Assembly: GCA_017560605.1 (NCBI GenBank)
Contig: JAFZEQ010000064.1
Span: 1-8,133 of the forward strand
DNA length: 8,133 nucleotides
From: Paludibacteraceae bacterium
GTDB taxonomy: Bacteria; Bacteroidota; Bacteroidia; Bacteroidales; Paludibacteraceae
Direction: 5' to 3'
Shown here: positions 1-6,264 of the stretch, one piece after another
How positions within the stretch are numbered: the stretch's first letter is position 1
Layout of the letters: each line of letters opens with the position of its first letter
Translations under genes and position numbers: made by a program
The notes under the pieces: generated by a model
The model's input: the letters and a program-made list of their open reading frames with translations, nothing else
What the model was told of the DNA's origin: nothing
Database searches by the model: none

Positions 1-1712
1 AGGGTGAATATGTATATGATTATGTAGAGCGAGTAAGTGCAACTAGTGATACTGCATCCTATGTTGTTCCTGTCTTGCCTCATCCAAGACATTGCTATTT
101 GAAAAAAGGCGAATGTAATATTGCTGAATCAATTATAGTAGAAGATCTTGAGGCTGATTTGCCAAAGGAAGGATATTTTATGCGACTAAAATCGGATGAG
201 ATATACATATCCGCAGCTGATTCCGCAGGTTTATTCTATGCCCATCAAACATTAGCACAATTGCCAACTGTGGTTCAGTGTATGGAAATAATAGATTTCC
301 CTGATCTACACTACCGTTCCTTGATGTTGGATATCGCTCGAAATTATTATCCAGTGGACTCTATTTGCAGGGTATTGGATGTCATGGCGCAATACAAGTT
401 GAATGTCTTACATTTGCACCTATCCGATGATGAAGCTTGGAGACTAGAGATTCCGGGGTTACCACAGCTAACCGACATCGGATCAAAACGAGGATATACC
501 ACCGACGAAAGTGAATGCCTGCTTCCTATGTATTGCGGAGGTTGGGATGCCAATGCCAATACTACTGCCAATGGATATATCACGCGAGAAGAATATATCA
601 ACTTATTGAAATACGCAAAAGAGAGACATATACGAGTCATTCCTGAAATCGACATGCCAGGACATATGCGTGCTGCCAAAAAAGCAATGGGTAATCTACT
701 GACAGACAATGCTTTCGATGCGCGAGTATATAAGTCTGCACAAAACTATACCGACAATGTGATTAACGTCTCTTTGCCTTATGCCATTGAGTTTGTGGAC
801 CACGTGATAACAGAAATTGTGAAGATGCACCAAGAGGCGGGATGCCACTTAAAACACTTTAATATAGGTGGTGATGAAGTACCAAAAGGAGCACTAACCA
901 AAGACGAACATCAACGCTTTATCGATTCCGTGTTAGTTATCCTTCAACGCTATGAATTGCAACCTGTTGGTTGGGAAGAAATAGACCATTTCTGCCAACC
1001 AGAGAGTGGTGCTATCTGCTATGCCTGGCTCAATAGCGAAACTAAACCACTCCAACTCGCAAAAGCTGGTTATCAGGTAGTTATAGCTACAGCTAGCCAC
1101 CTATATTTCGACTTCGCATACTGCAACCACCACCAAGAGAAAGGACTCAGTTGGGGTGGTTATACAGATGAATATCGTTCATTTGATTGGGAACCTGCTG
1201 ATGATGATAATATTATCGGTATGAGCGCACAACTTTGGTCAGAAGTGATTCGGTCATTCGCGCAAGTAGAATGGCAACTATACCCCAAAATTTTTGGTTT
1301 AGTAGAACGCTCCTGGAATGCTTCGTACGATCCAACTAGACTAACCTTCCACGACTATAATCATCGTAGTAAACTAACCTTGGGTGACTATAATCATCTC
1401 GTTTACAACGTGCATCTACCACGTTTAGCAGCAGATGGACATAACTTCCACATCCAACAACCAGGTATCAAATTGGTGGACGGAAAACTAATGATGAATA
1501 AGGTTATGCAAGGTGGTAAAATCCTTTATCGCTTTGACAATGGCAAATGGAAGACCTACACCTCTCCAATAAAAGTGCCTAAAAGCACACAGATCATCCA
1601 AGCTAAAGTTCTCTATCTTGGTAAAGAGAGCAACACCACATGGCTATGGGTCAACCAACAAACGCAAGTAAACACCGACCTACAAGAACAAAATACCGGA
1701 GCCACATTCTGA
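1..1712 (+). CDS. GH20 beta-N-acetylhexosaminidase, chitobiase type (5' partial)
   Basis: The enzyme removes terminal N-acetylhexosamine from chitin-, mucin- or glycan-derived oligosaccharides by substrate-assisted catalysis. The frame is open from the first full codon at 3, so the start and any signal peptide lie outside the window; the TTG at 75 is probably internal. Counting from codon 3 (569 residues visible), the GH20 barrel shows HLHLSDDEAWRLEIPGLPQL from H137, PEIDMPGH at 214-221, and the catalytic pair D291-E292 in NIGGDE. LWSE lies near W412 and WQLYPKIFGLVERSW near W424. The DDE-WRLEIPGLPEL pattern and the long loop before the PEID motif resemble Serratia-type chitobiases. The C-terminal ~100 residues look like the small beta-sandwich of that family. 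Residues 447-468 hold an 11-residue imperfect tandem duplication. The first ~25 residues may be the end of an N-terminal accessory domain. Family assignment is firm; exact substrate and location are inferred. Confidence 0.93.
   Translation, partial: GEYVYDYVERVSATSDTASYVVPVLPHPRHCYLKKGECNIAESIIVEDLEADLPKEGYFMRLKSDEIYISAADSAGLFYAHQTLAQLPTVVQCMEIIDFPDLHYRSLMLDIARNYYPVDSICRVLDVMAQYKLNVLHLHLSDDEAWRLEIPGLPQLTDIGSKRGYTTDESECLLPMYCGGWDANANTTANGYITREEYINLLKYAKERHIRVIPEIDMPGHMRAAKKAMGNLLTDNAFDARVYKSAQNYTDNVINVSLPYAIEFVDHVITEIVKMHQEAGCHLKHFNIGGDEVPKGALTKDEHQRFIDSVLVILQRYELQPVGWEEIDHFCQPESGAICYAWLNSETKPLQLAKAGYQVVIATASHLYFDFAYCNHHQEKGLSWGGYTDEYRSFDWEPADDDNIIGMSAQLWSEVIRSFAQVEWQLYPKIFGLVERSWNASYDPTRLTFHDYNHRSKLTLGDYNHLVYNVHLPRLAADGHNFHIQQPGIKLVDGKLMMNKVMQGGKILYRFDNGKWKTYTSPIKVPKSTQIIQAKVLYLGKESNTTWLWVNQQTQVNTDLQEQNTGATF
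1341..1406 (+). repeat. 33-bp imperfect tandem duplication inside the GH20 gene
   Basis: Units 1341-1373 and 1374-1406 are adjacent, in frame and identical at 23 of 33 positions, or 20 of the first 24. They encode LTFHDYNHRSK and LTLGDYNHLVY. The second copy leads directly into the LPRL stretch expected at the end of the GH20 barrel, so the first copy looks like the extra one. Confidence 0.7.
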
Positions 1713-1732
1713 TAAGTTATTTTATCACTTAA

Positions 1733-1984
1733 TCTTACTCTATCCATTACGGTAGATATACGCTAGCTAATGGAGATTACTACACCGGTGAATTTATCAA
1801 AGGTAAGTTCTCAGGTACAGGTACCGTTCGTTACACACATAAAAACGGCGTCTTCGAAGGTAAAGTAGAGAACTTTGTTTGCCAATACGATACTCCACAA
1901 GATAAAAAAGCATTAAAGAAGGTAGGTGCTCCTAAGATGCCAAAAATCGCATTCCCTGAAACAATTGGAAGAATTGTCAACTAA
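1733..1984 (+). pseudogene. MORN-repeat protein remnant without a start codon
   Basis: This frame is open from just after a TAA at 1730-1732 to a TAA at 1982-1984 (83 codons). It encodes a clear MORN pattern: RYTLANGDYYTGEFIKGKF, then SGTGTVRY, then NGVFEGKVENF. A non-repeat tail ends in FPETIGRIVN. MORN proteins normally carry several such repeats and often bind membranes or act as scaffolds. There is no ATG, GTG or TTG in frame before the repeats; the first is an ATG near the C-terminus. The repeats and the stop look undamaged, so the simplest reading is the 3' end of a gene whose 5' part was deleted at about 1733-1750, close to the GH20 stop. A non-standard start is possible but unlikely. 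A strong terminator follows, consistent with a once-functional gene end. Confidence 0.72.
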
Positions 1985-2009
1985 GACACTATAGTCTAAT
2001 TCCCCATTA

Positions 2010-2042
2010 CTAACCTCGCCAGCCGGCGGGGTTAGTTTTTTT
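2010..2042 (+). terminator. Rho-independent terminator after the MORN remnant
   Basis: An 11-bp stem (2010-2020 with 2025-2035, one G-U pair) around the loop AGCC is followed by seven T at 2036-2042. It would end transcription coming from the GH20 gene and the MORN remnant, and it insulates the Hsp20 gene. Confidence 0.9.
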
Positions 2043-2077
2043 ATACTGTTCTTACAAAAATAAATTCAAATTTATTT

Positions 2078-2093
2078 TGGCACACTATTTGTC
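2078..2093 (+). promoter_or_regulatory. Candidate sigma-54 (-24/-12) promoter for hsp20
   Basis: TGGCAC at 2078-2083 and TTGTC at 2089-2093 sit at sigma-54 spacing: ten bases separate the GG and the GT. The consensus is TGGCAC-N5-TTGCA/T, so the only core departure is GC to GT in the -12 element. Initiation would fall near 2104, giving a leader of roughly 75 nt. No good TAnnTTTG box with a -33 partner was seen before the gene, although a TATAAT occurs at 2119-2124 without a matching upstream box. Confidence 0.45.
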
Positions 2094-2179
2094 TATACTA
2101 CTATACGGCAAAATGGTCTATAATCCTATTGAGAGGAGGTTGCCATCAAGCCTAAACCTAACTATCAAAATTTATTATT

Positions 2180-2617
2180 ATGCTACCTAACATCAAAAGG
2201 CAAAATCATTGGTTGCCAAACATTTTCGGCGATTTCTTTAAAGAAGATTGGTGTCCCGTACACAATATGGGTACTACAACGCCAGCTATCAACGTCAAGG
2301 AGAGTGAACACTCCTACAACATGGAGATTGCAGCTCCAGGCATGACAAAAGACGATTTCAAAGTACATGTCAACAACCTCAATCAACTCGTCATATCAGT
2401 TGAGCACACAGAAGAAGACAAACAAGAAGACAAAACATGCAAATACCTCCGTCGTGAATTCAACTACACGCATTTTCAGCAATCTATGCAACTACCGGAC
2501 CATGTGGATCACAAAAAGATATCAGCTAAAATGTGTAACGGAGTTCTTCACATCGAACTACCCAAATTAGCCTCTCAGGTGGAGGACAAACCAACTCGAG
2601 TCATTGACATTAAATAA
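2180..2617 (+). CDS. hsp20: Hsp20/alpha-crystallin family small heat-shock protein
   Basis: This is an ATP-independent holdase chaperone that forms cytoplasmic oligomers and keeps unfolding proteins soluble for DnaK/ClpB. The 145-residue length is normal for bacterial Hsp20. A short N-terminal arm (about 1-33) starts with the LPNIFGDFF stretch at 12-20. The alpha-crystallin domain covers about 34-130, with APGMTKDDF at 52-60 and the A-x-x-x-N-G-V-L signature at 116-123. A C-terminal tail carries the I-x-I oligomerisation motif as I142-D-I144. The ATG at 2180 puts the protein start at the expected place; a purine-rich GAGGAGG at about 2133 is too far upstream to act as its ribosome site. The gene lies between two strong terminators, so it is probably a single transcription unit with its own, likely stress-responsive, promoter. 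Confidence 0.93.
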   Translation: MLPNIKRQNHWLPNIFGDFFKEDWCPVHNMGTTTPAINVKESEHSYNMEIAAPGMTKDDFKVHVNNLNQLVISVEHTEEDKQEDKTCKYLRREFNYTHFQQSMQLPDHVDHKKISAKMCNGVLHIELPKLASQVEDKPTRVIDIK

Positions 2618-2623
2618 CTTATG

Positions 2624-2658
2624 GATAAGGTACACATTAGTGTATCTTATCTTTTTTT
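2624..2658 (+). terminator. Rho-independent terminator after hsp20
   Basis: A 12-bp stem (2624-2635 with 2640-2651, one G-U pair) around the loop ATTA is followed by seven T at 2652-2658. It begins seven bases after the Hsp20 stop. The ATG at 2621 directly abuts this hairpin, which argues strongly against that ATG as the parE start. Confidence 0.92.
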
Positions 2659-2678
2659 ATCCTATTTCAAAGATTTTG

Positions 2679-2710
2679 CTTGCAAATATCGAAAAAAATT
2701 ACTACTTTTG
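2679..2710 (+). promoter_or_regulatory. Bacteroidota-type promoter of parE
   Basis: A -33 element CTTG at 2679-2682 is followed by 20 nt and a perfect -7 box TACTTTTG at 2703-2710. The spacer carries an A7 tract, as in the two minus-strand promoters of this window. Transcription should start near 2715, leaving a leader of under 20 nt before the ATG at 2732. Confidence 0.85.
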
Positions 2711-2731
2711 CAGGCTGAAACAAATACCACT

Positions 2732-4651
2732 ATGGCAGAAGAGATAAAACAAGCAACGACTACTTACAACGAAGATAACATTGTTCACCTTGATGACCGC
2801 GAACATATACGTCGTCGTCCTGGTATGTACATCGGTAAACTAGGAGATGGCAGCCACTCTGACGATGGTATATATGTGCTCATCAAAGAAACTATCGATA
2901 ACTGTATCGACGAGTTCCGTATGAACGAAGGAAAAGTCGTAGAAGTCAATGTCTCTGCTCCTTCTGCTGAAGATAACTCACAACGCGTTCGCGTCCGTGA
3001 CTATGGTCGTGGTATCCCATTGGGCAAAATGGTTGAAGCCGTTTCTATTCTCAACACAGGTGGTAAATACGACACCAAAGCCTTCAAAAAATCTGTCGGT
3101 CTCAATGGTGTAGGTACCAAGGCTGTTAACGCTTTGAGTCTTGAGTTTGCTGTACAAGTATGGCGAGACAACAAAACACGTCGCATCGTTTTCAAACAAG
3201 GACATCTTGTGGAAGACTCCGAAATACAAGACTACAGCGGACCTGAAAAACGAGGTACACTCATCGAATTTGTTCCAGACAATACTAAAGGACTCTTTGA
3301 AAACTATCGTTTCCGAGACGACTTTATCGAAACTATGATGCGTAACTACGCATACCTCAATGTTGGACTTACACTCAACTACAACGGCAAAAAATACTCA
3401 TCAAAGAACGGTCTTTTCGATCTTCTTACAGAGACTATGACCGTTGATCCACTCTACCCTATCATTCACATTCAGGGAGAAGATATTGAAATAGCCCTCT
3501 GCCATACCGATCAAACAGGCGAAGAGTATCACTCCTTCGTAAATGGTCAACACACCATCCAAGGTGGTACACATCAAGCAGCACTACGCGAAGCTATCGG
3601 TAGAACCATCAAGGAGTTCTACAACAAAAACTTCGAACTCAGTGACATACGAAGCGGTGTAGTAGGTGCTATTGCAATCAATGTCTCTGAACCAGTCTTC
3701 GAGAGCCAAACAAAAGTTAAATTAGGCTCCAAAGATATGTCACCAGAAGGAGGAGTATCCGTTAATAAGTTTGTCAATGACTTTGTCAAACAACAACTTG
3801 ACAACTACCTACACAAACATCCAGAAGTAGCAGAGATTATGCTACAGAAGATACTGGATTCCGAAAAAGAGCGTAAAGCTATTGCCGGAGTTACCAAGAT
3901 CGCGCGTGAGCGTGCTAAGAAAATCATGCTCAACAACCCTAAACTGCGCGACTGCCAAGTACACTACAACGACGCCAAACCTACCAAATCTGCTAAAGAT
4001 GCGGATGATGATTTACGCGAAGAGAGTAGTATCTTTATTACTGAGGGTCTATCAGCTTCTGGTAGTATCACCACCAGCCGAGATGTACGCACACAAGCCG
4101 TCTTCTCACTGCGCGGTAAACCGCTTAACTCATATGGACTGAGCAAGTCGGTCGTATATGAAAATGAAGAGTTTAACTGCTTGCAAGCTGCACTAAATAT
4201 CGAAGATGGTCTTGACGAATTACGCTACAACAAAGTCATCATAGCTACTGATGCCGATGTCGATGGTATGCACATACGATTGCTCATGCTAACCTTCTTC
4301 TTACAGTTCTTCCCAGATCTCGTTAAAAAAGGACATGTCTACATCCTACAAACACCGCTCTTCCGTGTTAAAAACAAAAAGGAAATTCGCTATTGCTACA
4401 ACGAGGAGGAACGCATACAAGCTATTGAAGATCTAAAACCTAACCCAGAAATCACCCGATTCAAAGGTCTTGGTGAGATTAGTCCAGATGAGTTCAAATC
4501 CTTTATTGGTAAAGGCATTCGTCTTGATCAAGTACGCCTACGCAAAGAGGATGCCGTTAGCGACTTGCTTAGTTTCTATATGGGAAAGAACACCATGGAT
4601 CGTCAAAACTTTATCATCAACAACCTAGTTGTAGAAGAAGACGTAGAATAA
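2732..4651 (+). CDS. parE: DNA topoisomerase IV subunit B (ParE)
   Basis: This is the ATPase subunit of topoisomerase IV, which with ParC decatenates daughter chromosomes. The start at 2732 (MAEEIKQ) gives 639 residues. The frame can be extended to an ATG at 2621, but those 37 codons read through the Hsp20 terminator and the parE promoter and look unlike a GyrB/ParE N-terminus. The GHKL ATPase domain shows E53 and N57 in [17 protein letters not shown], the glycine lid [14 protein letters not shown] and the QTK loop. The Toprim domain shows E438 in EGLSASG and D507, D509 and D511 in DADVDG, which bind magnesium. [12 protein letters not shown] closes the core. The N-terminal [18 protein letters not shown] and the DDGIYVL pattern match Bacteroidota ParE better than GyrB. 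No parC lies in the window. The small gene at 4723 follows on the same strand after 71 bp and may be co-transcribed. Confidence 0.9.
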   Translation: MAEEIKQATTTYNEDNIVHLDDREHIRRRPGMYIGKLGDGSHSDDGIYVLIKETIDNCIDEFRMNEGKVVEVNVSAPSAEDNSQRVRVRDYGRGIPLGKMVEAVSILNTGGKYDTKAFKKSVGLNGVGTKAVNALSLEFAVQVWRDNKTRRIVFKQGHLVEDSEIQDYSGPEKRGTLIEFVPDNTKGLFENYRFRDDFIETMMRNYAYLNVGLTLNYNGKKYSSKNGLFDLLTETMTVDPLYPIIHIQGEDIEIALCHTDQTGEEYHSFVNGQHTIQGGTHQAALREAIGRTIKEFYNKNFELSDIRSGVVGAIAINVSEPVFESQTKVKLGSKDMSPEGGVSVNKFVNDFVKQQLDNYLHKHPEVAEIMLQKILDSEKERKAIAGVTKIARERAKKIMLNNPKLRDCQVHYNDAKPTKSAKDADDDLREESSIFITEGLSASGSITTSRDVRTQAVFSLRGKPLNSYGLSKSVVYENEEFNCLQAALNIEDGLDELRYNKVIIATDADVDGMHIRLLMLTFFLQFFPDLVKKGHVYILQTPLFRVKNKKEIRYCYNEEERIQAIEDLKPNPEITRFKGLGEISPDEFKSFIGKGIRLDQVRLRKEDAVSDLLSFYMGKNTMDRQNFIINNLVVEEDVE

Positions 4652-4663
4652 CCATTTTAACTT

Positions 4664-4715
4664 TTAGAACAGCCCACCAGGGCGCTTAGAACAGCAGCAA
4701 CGCTGCGCTTAGAAC
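4664..4715 (+). repeat. TTAGAAC repeats alternating with two short hairpins
   Basis: Three copies of TTAGAAC at 4664, 4686 and 4709 (spacing 22 and 23) bracket two different hairpins. Hairpin one is GCCC-ACCA-GGGC at 4672-4683. Hairpin two is GCAGC-AAC-GCTGC at 4694-4706. The arms differ between units while the flanks are the same, so RNA structure may be what is kept. No T-tract follows, so it does not look like a terminator. It fills most of the gap between parE and the next gene. Confidence 0.7.
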
Positions 4716-4722
4716 TCTCAAT

Positions 4723-5133
4723 ATGATTCCATTGATATTATTTGTATGCTTAGGCATTGTAGTGCTAGTTATCTTTGAATATCGTGCACGAAAAGAGAAA
4801 AACAATGCAGAACAAGCGAGAGATGTCGTTACCGAACAGCCAAGCGAAGATGACGGCTGCTGCGGTGAACACCTTGTTTGCGAGCGCGAAACACTGCTCC
4901 AAACTAATGCCAAAGTTGAATATTATGATGACGAAGAACTAGACACATTAGCAGGTATAGCCGCAGAAGACTACACCAAAGAGCAATATCAAATGATTCG
5001 TGAAGTTTTTGAGACACTCAAAGCTAGCGATGTTCCTGGATGGGTTCGCAGTATTCAATTGCGTAATATTCAACTACCGCTAGATATTCGAGAAGAGGCA
5101 CTACTCATCGTCGTGGAACGACGAAACATATAA
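4723..5133 (+). CDS. Small membrane-anchored protein with a CCGxHxxC motif, function unknown
   Basis: I cannot assign a function. The 136-residue protein starts with a hydrophobic helix (about residues 2-19) followed by positive charges (RARKEK), so it is probably anchored with the rest in the cytoplasm. A linker of about 25 residues leads to C46-C47-G-E-H50-L-V-C53, a compact cluster that could bind metal. Then come an acidic stretch VEYYDDEELD (65-74), YTKEQ, and a C-terminal region with PGWVRSIQLRNIQLP (105-119) and EEALLIV. The overall pattern resembles hypothetical proteins I associate with Bacteroidales genomes. The ATG at 4723 is the first start after an in-frame TAG at 4687. It lies 71 bp behind parE, so co-transcription is likely. 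Its last 64 bp overlap the convergent CPBP gene. Confidence 0.8.
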   Translation: MIPLILFVCLGIVVLVIFEYRARKEKNNAEQARDVVTEQPSEDDGCCGEHLVCERETLLQTNAKVEYYDDEELDTLAGIAAEDYTKEQYQMIREVFETLKASDVPGWVRSIQLRNIQLPLDIREEALLIVVERRNI

Positions 5134-6002
5134 ATTCCTACTACCGTAAGTACTGCACTCACAACACCCAACCACAGGGTGTTGCCTGTACCTATGCCAT
5201 CTACACTTTCTGTATCCCAAACATATTTATTGGCTAGAAAATAAAGCAATACAGCCATTCCATTATTCACTAGGTGCATCATCATAGGCACCCACAAACT
5301 ACCCGTCCACGCCAACATATAGCCAAACAAAGCACCCATCAACATTCGTGGCACAAAACCATAAAACTGCATATGAACAGCCGAGAAAATAATGGCTGTC
5401 GCCCAAATAGCTAAATGAGGAACCTCTCCCTTTACACCGTTAGAATTGTTTGAACCCTTAGAACCTTTCAACAATTTTTGCAACACACCTCGGAAAGTCA
5501 CCTCCTCGGATACAGCTGGCAGTACTGCCATCAAAAATAGATTGATCAATAAACCACCCACTGTATTCACAGCCATAAACTGCTTAGTGAGCCATTCGGC
5601 CTCAGCCTCTTTGCTTTTCATCCACTCTTCTAATCCTGCTAACCAGCTAGGAAGAATCATCTGCTGATTCCAGTGGCTCAACATATTTATCGTTGGCAAT
5701 GCTACCAACATGATACCCACAGCCCCCAATAAGACTTTCCAATCTACTTTTTTATGCAACTTCAACCACTTCCAAGGATTGTTAGCACACAAATATGCCA
5801 ATATCAAGGATGGCAATAAGAACAATGCTACTGTCTGCAACAATTGTACCCACTTTAATGCATTCATATCAAATAGTACACCTTGCAGGGTACATATACT
5901 GATAACTGCCGTCACTAAACTAAACATCACAAAGATACACCCCAGCCATACCATCAACTTCGCCATTACATGCGACTTTTTCATTTTACCTTGTAGTGCC
6001 AT
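5070..6002 (-). CDS. CPBP-family (CAAX protease/bacteriocin-processing type) intramembrane metalloprotease
   Basis: This is a polytopic membrane protein of the Abi/CPBP family, related to Rce1 glutamic proteases; bacterial substrates are mostly unknown. About eight hydrophobic segments are visible. With the start at 6002 (310 residues), the catalytic motifs are E166-E167-x-x-x-R171 in SEEVTFRG, FxxxH ending at H210 in FSAVH, and H243-L-V-N246-N247. All expected polar residues are present, so it looks active. The frame opens with a TTG at 6023, but the ATG at 6002 (MALQGK) is the better start. A low-complexity loop KGSKGSNNSNGVKG lies between motif 1 and motif 2. The C-terminus after the last membrane segment is serine-rich (STTMSSASSRISSGS) and is encoded entirely antisense to the convergent small gene. 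tRNA-Pro lies 73 bp upstream on the same strand. No clear promoter was found for this gene, so it may depend on readthrough from the tRNA. Confidence 0.9.
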   Translation of the reverse strand: MALQGKMKKSHVMAKLMVWLGCIFVMFSLVTAVISICTLQGVLFDMNALKWVQLLQTVALFLLPSLILAYLCANNPWKWLKLHKKVDWKVLLGAVGIMLVALPTINMLSHWNQQMILPSWLAGLEEWMKSKEAEAEWLTKQFMAVNTVGGLLINLFLMAVLPAVSEEVTFRGVLQKLLKGSKGSNNSNGVKGEVPHLAIWATAIIFSAVHMQFYGFVPRMLMGALFGYMLAWTGSLWVPMMMHLVNNGMAVLLYFLANKYVWDTESVDGIGTGNTLWLGVVSAVLTVVGIYMFRRSTTMSSASSRISSGS

Positions 6003-6024
6003 ACTATTTTTCGTTCTTAACAAA

Positions 6025-6052
6025 AGAATGAAGGCTTATCCACCCTCATTCT
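6025..6052 (-). terminator. Weak hairpin between tRNA-Pro and the CPBP gene
   Basis: Read on the minus strand, arms at 6052-6044 and 6034-6025 pair (AGAATGAGG with its complement, one bulged T) around a nine-base loop, followed by four T. The short T run makes this a leaky terminator or a processing hairpin for tRNA transcripts. Confidence 0.45.
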
Positions 6053-6075
6053 TCCTCAGTTATACATTTTATTCG

Positions 6076-6149
6076 TCGGGATGACAAGATTTGAACTTGC
6101 GACCTCCGGTCCCCCAGACCGTTGCGCTACCGGGCTGCGCCACATCCCG
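6076..6149 (-). tRNA. tRNA-Pro (anticodon GGG)
   Basis: The minus-strand sequence from 6149 folds into a full cloverleaf of 74 nt. Acceptor CGGGATG pairs with CATCCCG, the D arm is GCGC/GCGC, the anticodon loop is CTGGGGG with GGG at 6115-6113, and the T arm is GCAAG/CTTGT with loop TTCAAAT. The discriminator is A and CCA is not encoded. It reads CCC and CCU proline codons. The C1-G72 pair fits tRNA-Pro. The top of the anticodon stem has an A-G mismatch (positions 27 and 43). It has its own promoter at 6205-6236, and the matching synthetase gene proS lies about 1.6 kb upstream on the same strand. Confidence 0.95.
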
Positions 6150-6204
6150 TCGTCGTAATGGGTTTGCAAGAAAAAACTCACAATACACATCACTAACGCG
6201 ACGA

Positions 6205-6236
6205 CAAAGGTACTGCTTTTTTTTGAAATATACAAA
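6205..6236 (-). promoter_or_regulatory. Bacteroidota-type promoter of tRNA-Pro
   Basis: On the minus strand, TTTG (6236-6233), 20 nt with an A8 tract, and the -7 box TACCTTTG (6212-6205) match the consensus exactly. Initiation near 6198 gives a leader of about 50 nt before the tRNA. The -33 TTTG is formed by the T-tract of the preceding terminator plus the next G. Confidence 0.85.
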
Positions 6237-6263
6237 AAAATCGCACTTGATGTGCGATTTTTT
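6234..6263 (-). terminator. Terminator after the DUF4153-like gene (bidirectional shape)
   Basis: The arms TCGCAC (6241-6246) and GTGCGA (6252-6257) enclose five bases, with A/T tracts on both sides (6234-6240 and 6258-6263). On the minus strand the seven-T tract ends in the TTTG of the tRNA promoter. It starts directly after the stop of the DUF4153-like gene. Confidence 0.88.
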
Positions 6264-6264
6264 C

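Noticed and set aside
347..709. 120-codon minus-strand open frame opposite the GH20 gene
   Set aside because: It lies fully antisense to well-conserved GH20 coding sequence, has no recognisable domain and has no promoter; it is a shadow frame.
1710..1760. Programmed frameshift joining the GH20 and MORN frames
   Set aside because: The MORN frame is closed by TAA at 1730-1732 while the GH20 frame ends at 1712, so the two open frames do not overlap.
2119..2124. TATAAT resembling an E. coli -10 box before hsp20
   Set aside because: No -35-like or -33-like element lies at a workable distance, and Bacteroidota promoters use TAnnTTTG instead.
2130..2192. Possible leader peptide after the GAGGAGG at about 2133 (TTG start at 2140, ending inside hsp20)
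   Set aside because: The start is a TTG almost on top of the purine run and the product has no regulatory features; strong Shine-Dalgarno sequences are rarely used in Bacteroidota.
5710..6084. 124-codon plus-strand open frame opposite the CPBP gene
   Set aside because: It is antisense to membrane-segment codons of a convincing CPBP protein and shows no family features.
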